DNA of 64,000 nt from a virus. The stretch lies in IMG/VR virus record IMGVR_UViG_3300030943_000008, positions 1 through 64,000 of that record; one strand, 5' to 3'. Within the stretch, counting starts at the first letter, position 1. Every line of letters starts with the position of its first letter. The position numbers and the translations under genes are program-made. The notes under the pieces are model-generated. The model was not told the origin of the DNA, did not search any database, and saw only the letters and a list, made by a program, of their open reading frames with translations. Positions 29,432-37,217 of the stretch are shown here, piece after piece.

Positions 29432-32214
29432 TGCTCCACGCCGATTTCGACTTCAAGAAACCGGACTATGCCAAGGCGTTCAAGCAGCGGATGGACTTCC
29501 TGACGTCGATGCGAAGCGACCCGGCTTCGATCCCCCAGATCAAGGCGTATTACGCGCAGAACCCTGCCGATTTTATCAGCGACTTCGGCGTCACCTACGA
29601 CCCCCGCAATGCCGACATCGGGCTGCCGACGCTGCTGCCGTTCGTGCTTTTCGAGAAGCAGCGGGAATGGATCGATTGGGTGCTGGACCGCTGGCGGGCG
29701 CGCCGGCCTGGTCTCTGCGAGAAATCACGCGACATGGGCGTGACATGGGAAGCGATTGCGCTGTCCTGCACGCTGGGCATTTTCACCGATGGCCTGTCGA
29801 TCGGCTTCGGCTCCCGCAAATCCGAATACGTCGACGAGATCGGCAACATGAAGGCCATCCTGCCGAAGGGCCGGATGTTCATGGAGCATCTGCCGGAGGA
29901 ATTTCGCGGGGGATTCGTGTCGTGGCGAGACGCACCCAAGATGCGGATCACGATTCCTGATACCGGGTCGCTGATCTCGGGTGAAGGCGGCGACGACGTC
30001 GGCCGCGGCGATCGCAAGGCACAACCGTTGACCGCCAATATTCTCACCCCATTCGGCTGGCGCAAAATGGGAGATTTGAAGCCGGGCGATAAGGTGATTG
30101 GAAAGAACGGGCGGTCTACCAAAGTCCTGTCGGTTCATCCTCAGGGCGTCGTGCCTCTCTACCGGATAACGTTCGATGACGGTGCATCCACCGATTGCTG
30201 TGACAATCACCTATGGCAGGTCACGACCTATAAGCAGCGCAAAAACGATCGCCGCCGTAAACAGCCGACTGGTGAACATTCCGTTCTTTCAACAAAGCAA
30301 ATGGTTGAAGCTGGAATTACGGTGCCTCGCCGTGATGGTCAAAAAGAATATCAATTCCAGATACCGATCTGCGATCCCGTCCAATATGCGGAAAAAAAAT
30401 TACCGCTTCACCCATACCTTCTTGGCGTCCTATTGGGCGACGGATCTATTGCGCACCTATCGCGAACGGCTCCGGAGGTTACGACTGCGGACGCTGAATT
30501 GTTGGTCCATTTGACGGGCGTTCTCCCCGATCACGTTGTCTTGCGTCCGTCTGGAAAACATAAGTGGCGCCTTTCCGATGTTCGCGGCGCGCGTGGGCGT
30601 GGTCATAAATCGGAGATCAGGAAGGCGCTGGATGATCTAGGTTTGGCTGGCGCGAAATCCGGTATGAAATTCATCCCGGACATTTACCTGCGGGGTTCGA
30701 TTGAGCAGCGAGTCGCATTGCTCCGTGGTCTGATTGATACAGACGGATGGATTCGGAATAACGGAAGCACAGGCTTTGTCTCGACTTCCGATAGATTGGT
30801 GAAAGACGTTAAAGAGTTGGTTCAGTCTCTTGGTGGGCTAGCTTATGAGAGCCGCGTCAGGGCTGGTTTGCGTAGATACCCAAACGGGTATGAAGCCCAA
30901 TTCGACGGGTGCTCAAATTTAATAATCGCAACGCCGATGTGCCCCGCTCTCTTGTCCCGTAAAGCGGTCAGGTGGAAGCCGCGAACAGAGATGAAACTGA
31001 CCCGATCAATTATTGAGATCGTCCCGATAGATCCTGCGTCGGCACAGTGCATCGTCGTCGATGCCGACGATCACCTTTATTTGACGGAAGGCCACGTCGT
31101 TACGCACAACACCATCTATTTTTTCGACGAGGAAGCGCATCACCCCCGCCAGGACCTAGTCGCGGCCTCGCTATCGCAGACCACGAACTGCCTGATCAGC
31201 ATGTCGTCGGTGCGCGGGATGAACAATCTGTTCGCGCAGAAGCGCTGGGGCGGCAAGATCGACGTGTTCATCTTCGACTGGCACGACGATCCCCGGAAGG
31301 ATGACGCCTGGTACGCGCAGCAGTGCGAGGATCTGGACCCGGTCGTCGTCGCGCAGGAGATCGACCGCGACTATTCGGCGTCGGTCAGCGGAATTGTAAT
31401 CCCGGGCGCGTGGGTGCGGAGCTGCATTGATGCGAAGCAGGTCCTTGGAATCGCGCCATCGGGCCGCAAGGGGATCGCGTTCGACGTAGCCGACGAAGGC
31501 GAGGACAAGAACGCCGTCGTGCATGCCGAGGGAACCGAAATCCTGATGTCGGAGGAATGGAGCGGCAAGGGGTCCGACATCTTCGCCGAAGTCGAGTATG
31601 TGTTCGACCTTTGCGATGATCTGGGGCTGCGCGAGTTCCGGTATGATTCCGACGGCATCGGCGCCGGCGTGCGCGGCGATGCACGGGTGATCAACGAGCG
31701 GCGGACGGCCAACCGGCAGGGCCAGGTGCGCGCCGTGGCCTATCGCGGGTCGGGCGCGGTGATCGAACCCGAGGGCATCGTCGAGGGCACGATGGGCCGC
31801 AACGAGGATGGCGAACAGGGCCGGACCAATCAGGACTATTTCGGGAATCACAAGGCGCAGGCTTGGTGGTCGCTGCGGAATCGGGTGAAGAAAACCCACC
31901 GCTGGGTCCAGTTCGTCAAAAGCGGCGGCAAAGAAGGCGCGATCTGCGCGGCCGACGATATCGTGTCGATCAGCAGCGCCTGCAAGAATCACATGAAACT
32001 GGTGGCGGAACTCAGCCAGGCGACGTTCAAGACCAACGAGGTCGGGAAGATCATCATTCAGAAAAAACCGGCCAAAAGTAAAATGAAGTCGCCGAACCTG
32101 GCCGACGCGGCGGTGATCCACTTCGCCCCGATGGAAACGGTGGGCTTCGACATCGACGCGGGTATTCTGCAGCAGGTCGCGGCCGCCGGTGGTCGCCATG
32201 GACGGAGGCGGTGA
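29431..32214 (+). CDS. terL: Terminase large subunit interrupted by an intein
   Basis: 927 residues, of which 197-560 are an intein; the spliced protein would be 563. LLPFVLFEKQREWIDWVL is the Q-motif region, EKSRDMGVTW (97-106) the TerL-type Walker A, and after the intein TIYFFDEEAHH the Walker B (D566, E567). KGIAFDVADEGEDKNAVV, FRYDSDGIGAGV and the terminal LADAAVIHFAP belong to the RNase-H-like nuclease. The motor-nuclease cuts and packages DNA into proheads. The start overlaps the previous stop (TAATG). Confidence 0.93.
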   Translation: MLHADFDFKKPDYAKAFKQRMDFLTSMRSDPASIPQIKAYYAQNPADFISDFGVTYDPRNADIGLPTLLPFVLFEKQREWIDWVLDRWRARRPGLCEKSRDMGVTWEAIALSCTLGIFTDGLSIGFGSRKSEYVDEIGNMKAILPKGRMFMEHLPEEFRGGFVSWRDAPKMRITIPDTGSLISGEGGDDVGRGDRKAQPLTANILTPFGWRKMGDLKPGDKVIGKNGRSTKVLSVHPQGVVPLYRITFDDGASTDCCDNHLWQVTTYKQRKNDRRRKQPTGEHSVLSTKQMVEAGITVPRRDGQKEYQFQIPICDPVQYAEKKLPLHPYLLGVLLGDGSIAHLSRTAPEVTTADAELLVHLTGVLPDHVVLRPSGKHKWRLSDVRGARGRGHKSEIRKALDDLGLAGAKSGMKFIPDIYLRGSIEQRVALLRGLIDTDGWIRNNGSTGFVSTSDRLVKDVKELVQSLGGLAYESRVRAGLRRYPNGYEAQFDGCSNLIIATPMCPALLSRKAVRWKPRTEMKLTRSIIEIVPIDPASAQCIVVDADDHLYLTEGHVVTHNTIYFFDEEAHHPRQDLVAASLSQTTNCLISMSSVRGMNNLFAQKRWGGKIDVFIFDWHDDPRKDDAWYAQQCEDLDPVVVAQEIDRDYSASVSGIVIPGAWVRSCIDAKQVLGIAPSGRKGIAFDVADEGEDKNAVVHAEGTEILMSEEWSGKGSDIFAEVEYVFDLCDDLGLREFRYDSDGIGAGVRGDARVINERRTANRQGQVRAVAYRGSGAVIEPEGIVEGTMGRNEDGEQGRTNQDYFGNHKAQAWWSLRNRVKKTHRWVQFVKSGGKEGAICAADDIVSISSACKNHMKLVAELSQATFKTNEVGKIIIQKKPAKSKMKSPNLADAAVIHFAPMETVGFDIDAGILQQVAAAGGRHGRRR
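30019..31110 (+). other. Intein with LAGLIDADG homing endonuclease inside TerL
   Basis: 364 residues, in frame. Starts at Ala197 (RK-AQPLTANILTPFGW, with the block-A TP at positions 10-11), has HLWQV in block B, two LAGLIDADG motifs (LLGVLLGDGS near 330, LLRGLIDTDG near 430) and ends DHLYLTEGHVVTHN with Thr as first downstream residue. Ala instead of Cys/Ser at position 1 means splicing would skip the first acyl shift. Base use is more AT-rich than the exteins, suggesting recent arrival. Confidence 0.92.
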
Positions 32215-32552
32215 TGAACGGAATTAATAGGCGCGGACAGAAGGTCATCTGTGTTTTGGAAATCGAATTGGCAGGCGCGGGTGGTTTCGTCTATCCCGGT
32301 CCTTATCCGAAAGAAAATCAGGCCTATACGGTCGCTGATTTTATCGATAATGGCGCCCTGCTGATAACCAATAATCTCGGACCAGATATTGCGCCAGCCG
32401 TGGTGCTTGTCGAAATCCCGTGTCCGCAGGTCAGGAGGCGTCCTGGCAAACTCATCGGCTGGCTGCTCGCCTGCTTCCGCCCGGCCTTCGAGGGAAAGAC
32501 CGACATCAGCGTGTTCGCGCCGGCGCCGGTGCGCGAGATGGAGCCGGTTTGA
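32214..32552 (+). CDS. Hypothetical protein after the terminase
   Basis: 112 residues starting in TGATG. Beta-rich first half (KVICVLEIELAGAGGFVYPG), a basic central stretch RRRPGKLIGW and a proline-rich end. Unknown function. Confidence 0.55.
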   Translation: MNGINRRGQKVICVLEIELAGAGGFVYPGPYPKENQAYTVADFIDNGALLITNNLGPDIAPAVVLVEIPCPQVRRRPGKLIGWLLACFRPAFEGKTDISVFAPAPVREMEPV

Positions 32553-32743
32553 TGGGCGACCTTGTCCGATTCCCGCAGGAGCGGTGCCGCTGGCCGGCGC
32601 CGAGCGACCAGCACGAACCGCCGGCGACCATCATGATCCTGCCGGTGGTGCGGATCGAGCGGAAGCCGATCAGTCCCAGATCAACTCCGGCGGGACGATC
32701 ACCGGTGGTGCCGGCGGTGATCCCTGCCGCTGACGGCGCTTGA
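32552..32743 (+). CDS. Small hypothetical protein
   Basis: 63 residues starting in TGATG. Proline-rich; its last 74 bp overlap the 3' end of the HNH gene on the other strand. The low complexity of the end makes this a weak call. Confidence 0.4.
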   Translation: MGDLVRFPQERCRWPAPSDQHEPPATIMILPVVRIERKPISPRSTPAGRSPVVPAVIPAADGA

Positions 32744-33026
32744 ACACCAAGGGCTGGCCTAGCCCGCGCGCCGATCGGGCCCGAGCTCGCCGCTCCGCCC
32801 GCGTCATCATCCACCAGCCAGGGTTCGCCGCCATATAGGCCGCCCAGACCTCCGGCATCATGTCGGCCTTGATGGCGTTGCACTTCGAGCAGCAGATCAC
32901 TACCGCGCGGCCGCCGCGCGACTGCGGCACTATATGGTCACGGGTCGGCTGCAGCGCGACGCTGCCCAAGTCCATCAGGCGCCCGCAATACGGGCATGCC
33001 TTTCCGTGGTGGGATTTCCGGTTCAT
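32670..33026 (-). CDS. HNH endonuclease next to the terminase
   Basis: 118 residues. CPYCGRLMD, then RDHIVPQSRGGRAV and CCSKCNAIKAD: a classic HNH domain with the DH pair, Asn, and four zinc-binding cysteines. Phages often place an HNH beside the terminase, where it can help packaging cuts; here it is on the opposite strand. The C-terminal 45 residues are basic and proline-rich. Confidence 0.85.
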   Translation of the reverse strand: MNRKSHHGKACPYCGRLMDLGSVALQPTRDHIVPQSRGGRAVVICCSKCNAIKADMMPEVWAAYMAANPGWWMMTRAERRARARSARGLGQPLVFKRRQRQGSPPAPPVIVPPELIWD

Positions 33027-33062
33027 TGCCTGGCCAGCATAGCTTGAAAATTATTATCAGGC

Positions 33063-33091
33063 TAGACAATAGGGCAAACTTTCCCTACAAA
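33063..33091 (+). promoter_or_regulatory. Promoter with operator-like palindrome in the spacer
   Basis: TAGACA (33063-33068), 17 bp, TACAAA (33086-33091). The operator-like AGGGCAAACTTTCCCT (33071-33086) fills the spacer. A TTGAAA at 33044 is an alternative -35. It drives the gene at 33127. Confidence 0.55.
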
Positions 33092-33126
33092 CGGTTCGTC
33101 GATCCAGACAGCAAAGGGGAAATAGA

Positions 33127-33810
33127 ATGCAGGCTTTCCACAACAATGTTGCCATCAAGACCGCGATCATGACCGGCCTCGCGGTGCATCGCGCCGCTGA
33201 CGAGATCATTCAAGGAAAGTACTGGGAGAACGGCAAGGGCTGCGCCGTGGGCTGCACGCTCGAAACCATCCGAGTGATGAAGGGGCTGCGCGACATCGAT
33301 CATTCGAGCCACGCGCTGGCGGAAACTGAAACCGGTATCCCGCGCATCCTATGGCGGCTGGAAGATCGGATTTTCGAGGGGCTGCCGAACGCCGTGGCGA
33401 AAGATTGGCCCGAGCGGTTCACGGACGCGATTCGCACCGGTGCAGACCTGACGATGATCTGGCCGCGCTTTGCGCTGTGGCTCCTGACCGAGGAACTGCC
33501 GCAGTTCACGAAGCATGCGGCCAGCACCGCTGCTCTGGCCGAGGTCGGCGCGCTCTATCGCGAATGGTGCGATAGCGGCAAGAACCCGGCTCGTGAGCGG
33601 TGGGTGGGCGCAAGGAAGAACGCCGCCGCCTACGCCTACGCCGCCGCCGCCGCCTACGCCGCCGCCTACGCCGCCGCCGCCTACGCCGCCGCCGCCGCCG
33701 CCTACGCCGCCGCCTACGCCGCCGCCTACGCCGCCGCCGATTATGACGCTCACTATGCGGCCTATGGCCGACAGGCTGCGAAGCTCGTGAAACTGCTCAA
33801 GGCTGCGTAA
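33127..33810 (+). CDS. Protein with a C-terminal Tyr-Ala repeat tract
   Basis: 227 residues. Residues 1-150 are a normal globular domain (IQGKYWENGKGCAVGCTLET, IPRILWRLEDRIFEG). Residues about 162-205 are a run of YAAA/YAAAA units coded by a GCC/TAC repeat, followed by DAHYAAYGRQAAKLVKLLKA. The repeat would form a long amphipathic helix with tyrosines on one side. Related Ala-Tyr tails occur in other phage proteins I have seen; function unknown. It has its own promoter and hairpin, so it is an independent unit (moron). Confidence 0.7.
   Translation: MQAFHNNVAIKTAIMTGLAVHRAADEIIQGKYWENGKGCAVGCTLETIRVMKGLRDIDHSSHALAETETGIPRILWRLEDRIFEGLPNAVAKDWPERFTDAIRTGADLTMIWPRFALWLLTEELPQFTKHAASTAALAEVGALYREWCDSGKNPARERWVGARKNAAAYAYAAAAAYAAAYAAAAYAAAAAAYAAAYAAAYAAADYDAHYAAYGRQAAKLVKLLKAA
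33628..33740 (+). repeat. GCC/TAC trinucleotide-type coding repeat
   Basis: About 110 bp made almost only of GCC and TAC codons in variable order (GCCTACGCCGCC units). Such a tract changes length easily by slippage in steps of 3, which keeps the frame. Confidence 0.9.
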
Positions 33811-33813
33811 ACC

Positions 33814-33853
33814 GCACCGGGCGGCGCGGAGGTTCTTTCCCGCCGCCCGGTGC
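33814..33853 (+). terminator. Strong hairpin, probable terminator
   Basis: GCACCGGGCGGCG and its exact complement form a 13-bp stem with a loop of about 14 nt, right after the gene at 33127. Followed by AATTT, not a full T-run, so termination may be partial. Confidence 0.5.
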
Positions 33854-33870
33854 AATTTCAGGAGTAACCA

Positions 33871-34053
33871 ATGGCCGACACCATCAACGTGACCATCAAT
33901 TTCGATGCTGCCAAATTTGTAGAGAAGATGCGGCAGGCTTTTGGAGATCAGGGCATGACGACGGATGATGCGTCGTTCAATCTAGTTATCGCCCGGATGA
34001 TCGCCAGCGCGCTGGACGAACCCGGGGTCCTCACGGTCGAGCCCGCCAAATGA
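33871..34053 (+). CDS. Small hypothetical protein
   Basis: 60 residues after AGGAGTAACCA. Strand INVTINFD then helices AKFVEKMRQAFG and FNLVIARMIASALD. Unknown function. Confidence 0.6.
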   Translation: MADTINVTINFDAAKFVEKMRQAFGDQGMTTDDASFNLVIARMIASALDEPGVLTVEPAK

Positions 34054-34078
34054 ACACCCCCTCCCCACCGCCGACATT

Positions 34079-34558
34079 GTGGCCGTCGCGATCGTCGCGG
34101 CCAGCCGGGAACTCGGCGCGGACCCGATTCGGGTGGCATCCGGAGACCAGAACCTCTCCCGGCCAGGTGTGACCTTCGAGATATCCCGGGCGCGCGCCTA
34201 TGCGGCGCTGACGCTGCGCCGGGCATTCCCGGACCTGAGAGGGCCGGCGATCGCCCGGATGGTCGGAGCGCACCATCGCGACGTCTACATGCCAAATCTG
34301 GTCAAGGCGGTCGATACCGGAAAGCATCGGTGGTGGTCAGAAGCGGTTCTGGCGACCGTTCGCGCGGCGGTGGCCGAGCATATGGCACCGGAACCCGATA
34401 GGAGCCCCGCTGGCGCGCCCGCCCTATCACCGGCACCGAAGCCAGTGGCGCTGGCCCCGCGCCAGCCTCGCCCTGCGGCGACGCCGGGAAAGCGCGATCT
34501 AACTCAAATGCTGCGGGACGCCGTCGAGCGGACGCAGGCAATGACCCCGAAGGAGTAA
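34079..34558 (+). CDS. Helical DNA-binding-like protein, start uncertain
   Basis: 159 residues from a GTG with no ribosome site; the frame is open upstream but has no standard start codon there. VAAASRELGADPIRVAS-like helices, then RARAYAALTLRRAFPD with GPAIARMVGAHHRDVYM, look like an HTH of the DnaA-domain-IV/GcrA type. The second half is Pro/Ala-rich and basic. A short frame starting at 34050 in another phase hints at a possible frameshift at the 5' end. Confidence 0.5.
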   Translation: MAVAIVAASRELGADPIRVASGDQNLSRPGVTFEISRARAYAALTLRRAFPDLRGPAIARMVGAHHRDVYMPNLVKAVDTGKHRWWSEAVLATVRAAVAEHMAPEPDRSPAGAPALSPAPKPVALAPRQPRPAATPGKRDLTQMLRDAVERTQAMTPKE

Positions 34559-34560
34559 AA

Positions 34561-34827
34561 ATGTTGTTCAAACGCAAGACCGTCTCGGCTGACCCGGCTC
34601 CGTTCGCGCCGACGGCCGACCACACGTCCCACTGCCATCCCTTTTCGATCGAAAGGGCCTTCGGTCAGGCGCGTCCGCATACGCTCATCATGAGGATCAA
34701 CCCGTTCACCGGCGATGAGGTCGACGACAACTGCATGCTGTGCGGGAACGGAACAGACATGGTCCGTCCGATGATCGTGCCGCGGCCGCTCCCGCCACAA
34801 ACCAGCGACGAAGCCAGTGGAGATTGA
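34561..34827 (+). CDS. Small protein with Cys/His motifs
   Basis: 88 residues. HTSHCHPFS and later CMLCGNG could bind zinc together. Proline-rich ends. Starts 2 bp after the previous stop (AAGGAGTAAAA). Unknown function. Confidence 0.55.
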   Translation: MLFKRKTVSADPAPFAPTADHTSHCHPFSIERAFGQARPHTLIMRINPFTGDEVDDNCMLCGNGTDMVRPMIVPRPLPPQTSDEASGD

Positions 34828-34828
34828 C

Positions 34829-34975
34829 ATGAAGCTCGACCGGACCATCGTTTTGAGCTTCGCCGCCATCATGATCAGTTTGGCGTCGCTCGCGGTGACT
34901 TGCATCAATTACAGCGAATCCGCGCGCCTCGATGCGGTAGAGGAAGCGCGATATCAGAGGAAACACCGGCCATGA
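34829..34975 (+). CDS. 48-residue membrane protein
   Basis: Starts MKLDRTIVLSFAAIMISLA, one transmembrane helix, then a charged tail (SARLDAVEEARYQRKHRP). ATGA overlap with the next gene, which begins with almost the same five residues (MKLDR). Confidence 0.55.
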   Translation: MKLDRTIVLSFAAIMISLASLAVTCINYSESARLDAVEEARYQRKHRP

Positions 34976-35334
34976 AACTTGACCGCAACATCAACGGCAC
35001 CGGCCGCGGCAAGTACGGGCTGATCAAGAACCGACGCGTCGAAGAAATCCGAGACGCGGCGAAGGCCGGTGACACATCCGCCGTCCAGGAGCACGGGAAA
35101 GTCGTGCTGGCCTTGGGTGTGCTGGCTGAGGCCGGTATCATCGAATGGGGCGAACCCGGCACCGAGTCCGAGTTCTTCGTGATCAAGCTGCGGGATAAGT
35201 ACGCGAACCCCGCGCTGGTCGGATATGCAAACCGAGTGCTTGATGATGGCGATGACCCCGAATATGCCTTTGAGATAGCGAAATTAGCCCACCGTTGCGG
35301 CACGCACAGCCCCTTCTGTAAAAAGCCGGATTGA
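34972..35334 (+). CDS. Hypothetical protein
   Basis: 120 residues. MKLDRNINGTGRGKYGLIKN, then a helical middle (RVEEIRDAAKAGDTSAVQEH), a strand pair EWGEPGTESEFFVIKLRDKY and a C-terminal helix. The pattern suggests a small alpha/beta protein; family not recognised. Confidence 0.6.
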   Translation: MKLDRNINGTGRGKYGLIKNRRVEEIRDAAKAGDTSAVQEHGKVVLALGVLAEAGIIEWGEPGTESEFFVIKLRDKYANPALVGYANRVLDDGDDPEYAFEIAKLAHRCGTHSPFCKKPD

Positions 35335-35338
35335 GACG

Positions 35339-35737
35339 ATGACCGCTGACACCCGCGCAGCCGGACTGCAGGAAGCCGCCGACATTATCGAAGGAATGCG
35401 AATGATCGGCGCTGGGAAGCTGGATCCTCGCCATAGCGGGCAGCGCGGCATCGACCGGGCTGATGCGCTCGGGGAGGCTTACCGCGCCATCCGCGCCCGC
35501 ACGAGGCGGCCAGTCGGGGCTATTGACGCCAGCCGGTGGCCAAAAGTCGAGGGCGAGCGGGTCCTGATCTATGTCGTCCACCCGAACGCGAAGATGGAAC
35601 CTGACGAAGCGATTCGCCGCGCGACCTGGGAAGGCTGGTTCTCCGGCCACTGGACGAACTTCAATCACGGCGGCTGGACGTGGCACGGGATGATTGGGGA
35701 TGTTACCCACGTCGCGCCGATGCCGTCGGCGCCGTAG
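35339..35737 (+). CDS. DUF551-like protein with helical N-terminus
   Basis: 132 residues. N-terminal helices (GLQEAADIIEGMRMIG), then WPKVEGERVLIYVVHPN and a C-terminal WHGMIGDVTHVAPMP, which resembles the end of DUF551-type phage proteins. Function unknown. Confidence 0.55.
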   Translation: MTADTRAAGLQEAADIIEGMRMIGAGKLDPRHSGQRGIDRADALGEAYRAIRARTRRPVGAIDASRWPKVEGERVLIYVVHPNAKMEPDEAIRRATWEGWFSGHWTNFNHGGWTWHGMIGDVTHVAPMPSAP

Positions 35738-35748
35738 GGGAAAGCGTC

Positions 35749-36036
35749 ATGGGCGTCAACATTTACCTGCAAAGTCGCAATCTTGGCGATCACCCCGAAT
35801 GGGACGCTTTTCGCTATGCTGGCGACAAAGAATTTTCTGGAGTGATCAGCAGGTGTCCGCACATTGAAGAAAACTGGTCATCGGAGCCGGATTGCGAATC
35901 CTACATTCGCCCGACTGATTTTTCATCGTTGAGGAAAGCTATTGCAGAACGCGAATGGCCCAACCCTGGTCGCTTCGAAAAGCTCGCTGATCTTTTAGAG
36001 CGAGACTCGGAATACTGGGTCTATTTTTCGTATTGA
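35749..36036 (+). CDS. Hypothetical protein
   Basis: 95 residues from the ATG after GGGGAAAGCGTC. Aromatic-rich (NIYLQSRNLGDHPEWDAF, SEYWVYFSY). More AT-rich than its neighbours. Unknown function. Confidence 0.55.
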   Translation: MGVNIYLQSRNLGDHPEWDAFRYAGDKEFSGVISRCPHIEENWSSEPDCESYIRPTDFSSLRKAIAEREWPNPGRFEKLADLLERDSEYWVYFSY

Positions 36037-36061
36037 AAACCGCCCACCAAGGAGGGATCAA

Positions 36062-36385
36062 TTGTCACAGATCGCACCATCACCGCGCCACGGCGCTGCT
36101 TACGAGGTCGCCCTTGATGCGATCGGCGGGCCTCTTGAGGTCGGCAATTGCTTGAGCAACGGCGCATATCGGGACTACCGCGCGAAATTGGATGCTCTCT
36201 TGGCATGGTCAGAGCAGCAGCCGGATACGGAGGTCGTCATGGTCTATCGCTGGGGCGTCGAGCGGGTTGATGCGGATCTGCGCGCCAGGCTGGCGCTCTA
36301 CGAAAATGCCCGTGCCGTGGCCGAGGCGCGGGCCAGCCTGCCGATGCCGACCAAAGCCTTGACCGGGAACGATCCGTTCCGATAA
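36062..36385 (+). CDS. Hypothetical protein with TTG start
   Basis: 107 residues. The TTG start is supported by a strong AAGGAGGGATCAA ribosome site. Helical (DYRAKLDALLAWSEQQ, RARLALYENARAVAEARASL). Unknown function. Confidence 0.55.
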   Translation: MSQIAPSPRHGAAYEVALDAIGGPLEVGNCLSNGAYRDYRAKLDALLAWSEQQPDTEVVMVYRWGVERVDADLRARLALYENARAVAEARASLPMPTKALTGNDPFR

Positions 36386-36533
36386 GGATTGCCTTGCCGA
36401 CGAGGGAATGCGCTGGCGCCCCGGCTCGGATGTACAGCCGGGGCGCCGATCCACTCTCAGACGGAACCCAGCCATGGTCCTCGAAATCCACATCCGCCAT
36501 TTCTACCCGTTCAACCTCATCAAGGAGATCAAG

Positions 36534-36800
36534 ATGATTAGCGCAGAAGTTCAGGCACTGCTCGACCAGGCCAAGAAGAACACCAGCCTTGTGGCGTCCG
36601 TCGACCTTGGGCTCAAAGCCGAAGCGCAGCAGATCGCCGATCTGCAGGCGCAGGTTGCCGCGCTGCCGACCGGAACCGCCCTCAGCGACGAGGACAAGGC
36701 CGCCATCGTGGAAGCGACCGCCGACCTCGCCGCGTCGAATGCGACCCTGCAGGCCGATATCCCGGCGAATACGGAATCGCCGGAAGCACCCGCCACCTGA
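36534..36800 (+). CDS. Small coiled-coil protein
   Basis: 88 residues from an ATG after CAAGGAGATCAAG; an in-phase ATG at 36474 is an alternative. AEVQALLDQAKKNTSLVASV and AQQIADLQAQVAALPTG give a coiled coil, then an acidic helix and a flexible end. Closes the accessory block before a terminator. Confidence 0.6.
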   Translation: MISAEVQALLDQAKKNTSLVASVDLGLKAEAQQIADLQAQVAALPTGTALSDEDKAAIVEATADLAASNATLQADIPANTESPEAPAT

Positions 36801-36838
36801 TCTGCCGTACATCGGACCATGTCCGAATGTGCTCGAAA

Positions 36839-36862
36839 GCCGCCCCTCACCGGGCGGCTTTT
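36839..36862 (+). terminator. Intrinsic terminator before the portal operon
   Basis: GCCGCCC/GGGCGGC (7 bp, 6-nt loop) followed by TTTT. Confidence 0.8.
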
Positions 36863-36923
36863 GCGTTCCGGCTTGATTTGTGCTCTTGATAAATTCAAGA
36901 GGAATCAAGATTGGAGTTTCCTG

Positions 36924-37217
36924 ATGTCGATTGTTCTTCAAAAAATGCCGGTCGGTTATCCTTACGGGGTTAGTCAACATGATCCTGATGGGGCGTATGT
37001 CTGGGGTGGCGGAGAAAGCACCAACGGGAAATACCAAATTGTTGTGGCTGGACCGCTTCACGGGACGCTAGATCAATATCGGGATGCGCTGACCGAATGG
37101 CTGGAGACGCCAGTTTCCATCGTTCTGAGTGCGCCGCTCGCTCGTCCTGAACCTGATGAAAATCCGCAACGCGAATTTTTGAGCATCATTCTCCAACCGG
37201 CGGCGAGGACGAACTGA
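36924..37217 (+). CDS. Hypothetical protein before the portal
   Basis: 97 residues. KMPVGYPYGVSQHDPDGAYV, then a strand pair and a helix (QYRDALTEWLETPVSIVLS). Ends overlapping the portal start (TGATG). Unknown function. Confidence 0.55.
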   Translation: MSIVLQKMPVGYPYGVSQHDPDGAYVWGGGESTNGKYQIVVAGPLHGTLDQYRDALTEWLETPVSIVLSAPLARPEPDENPQREFLSIILQPAARTN

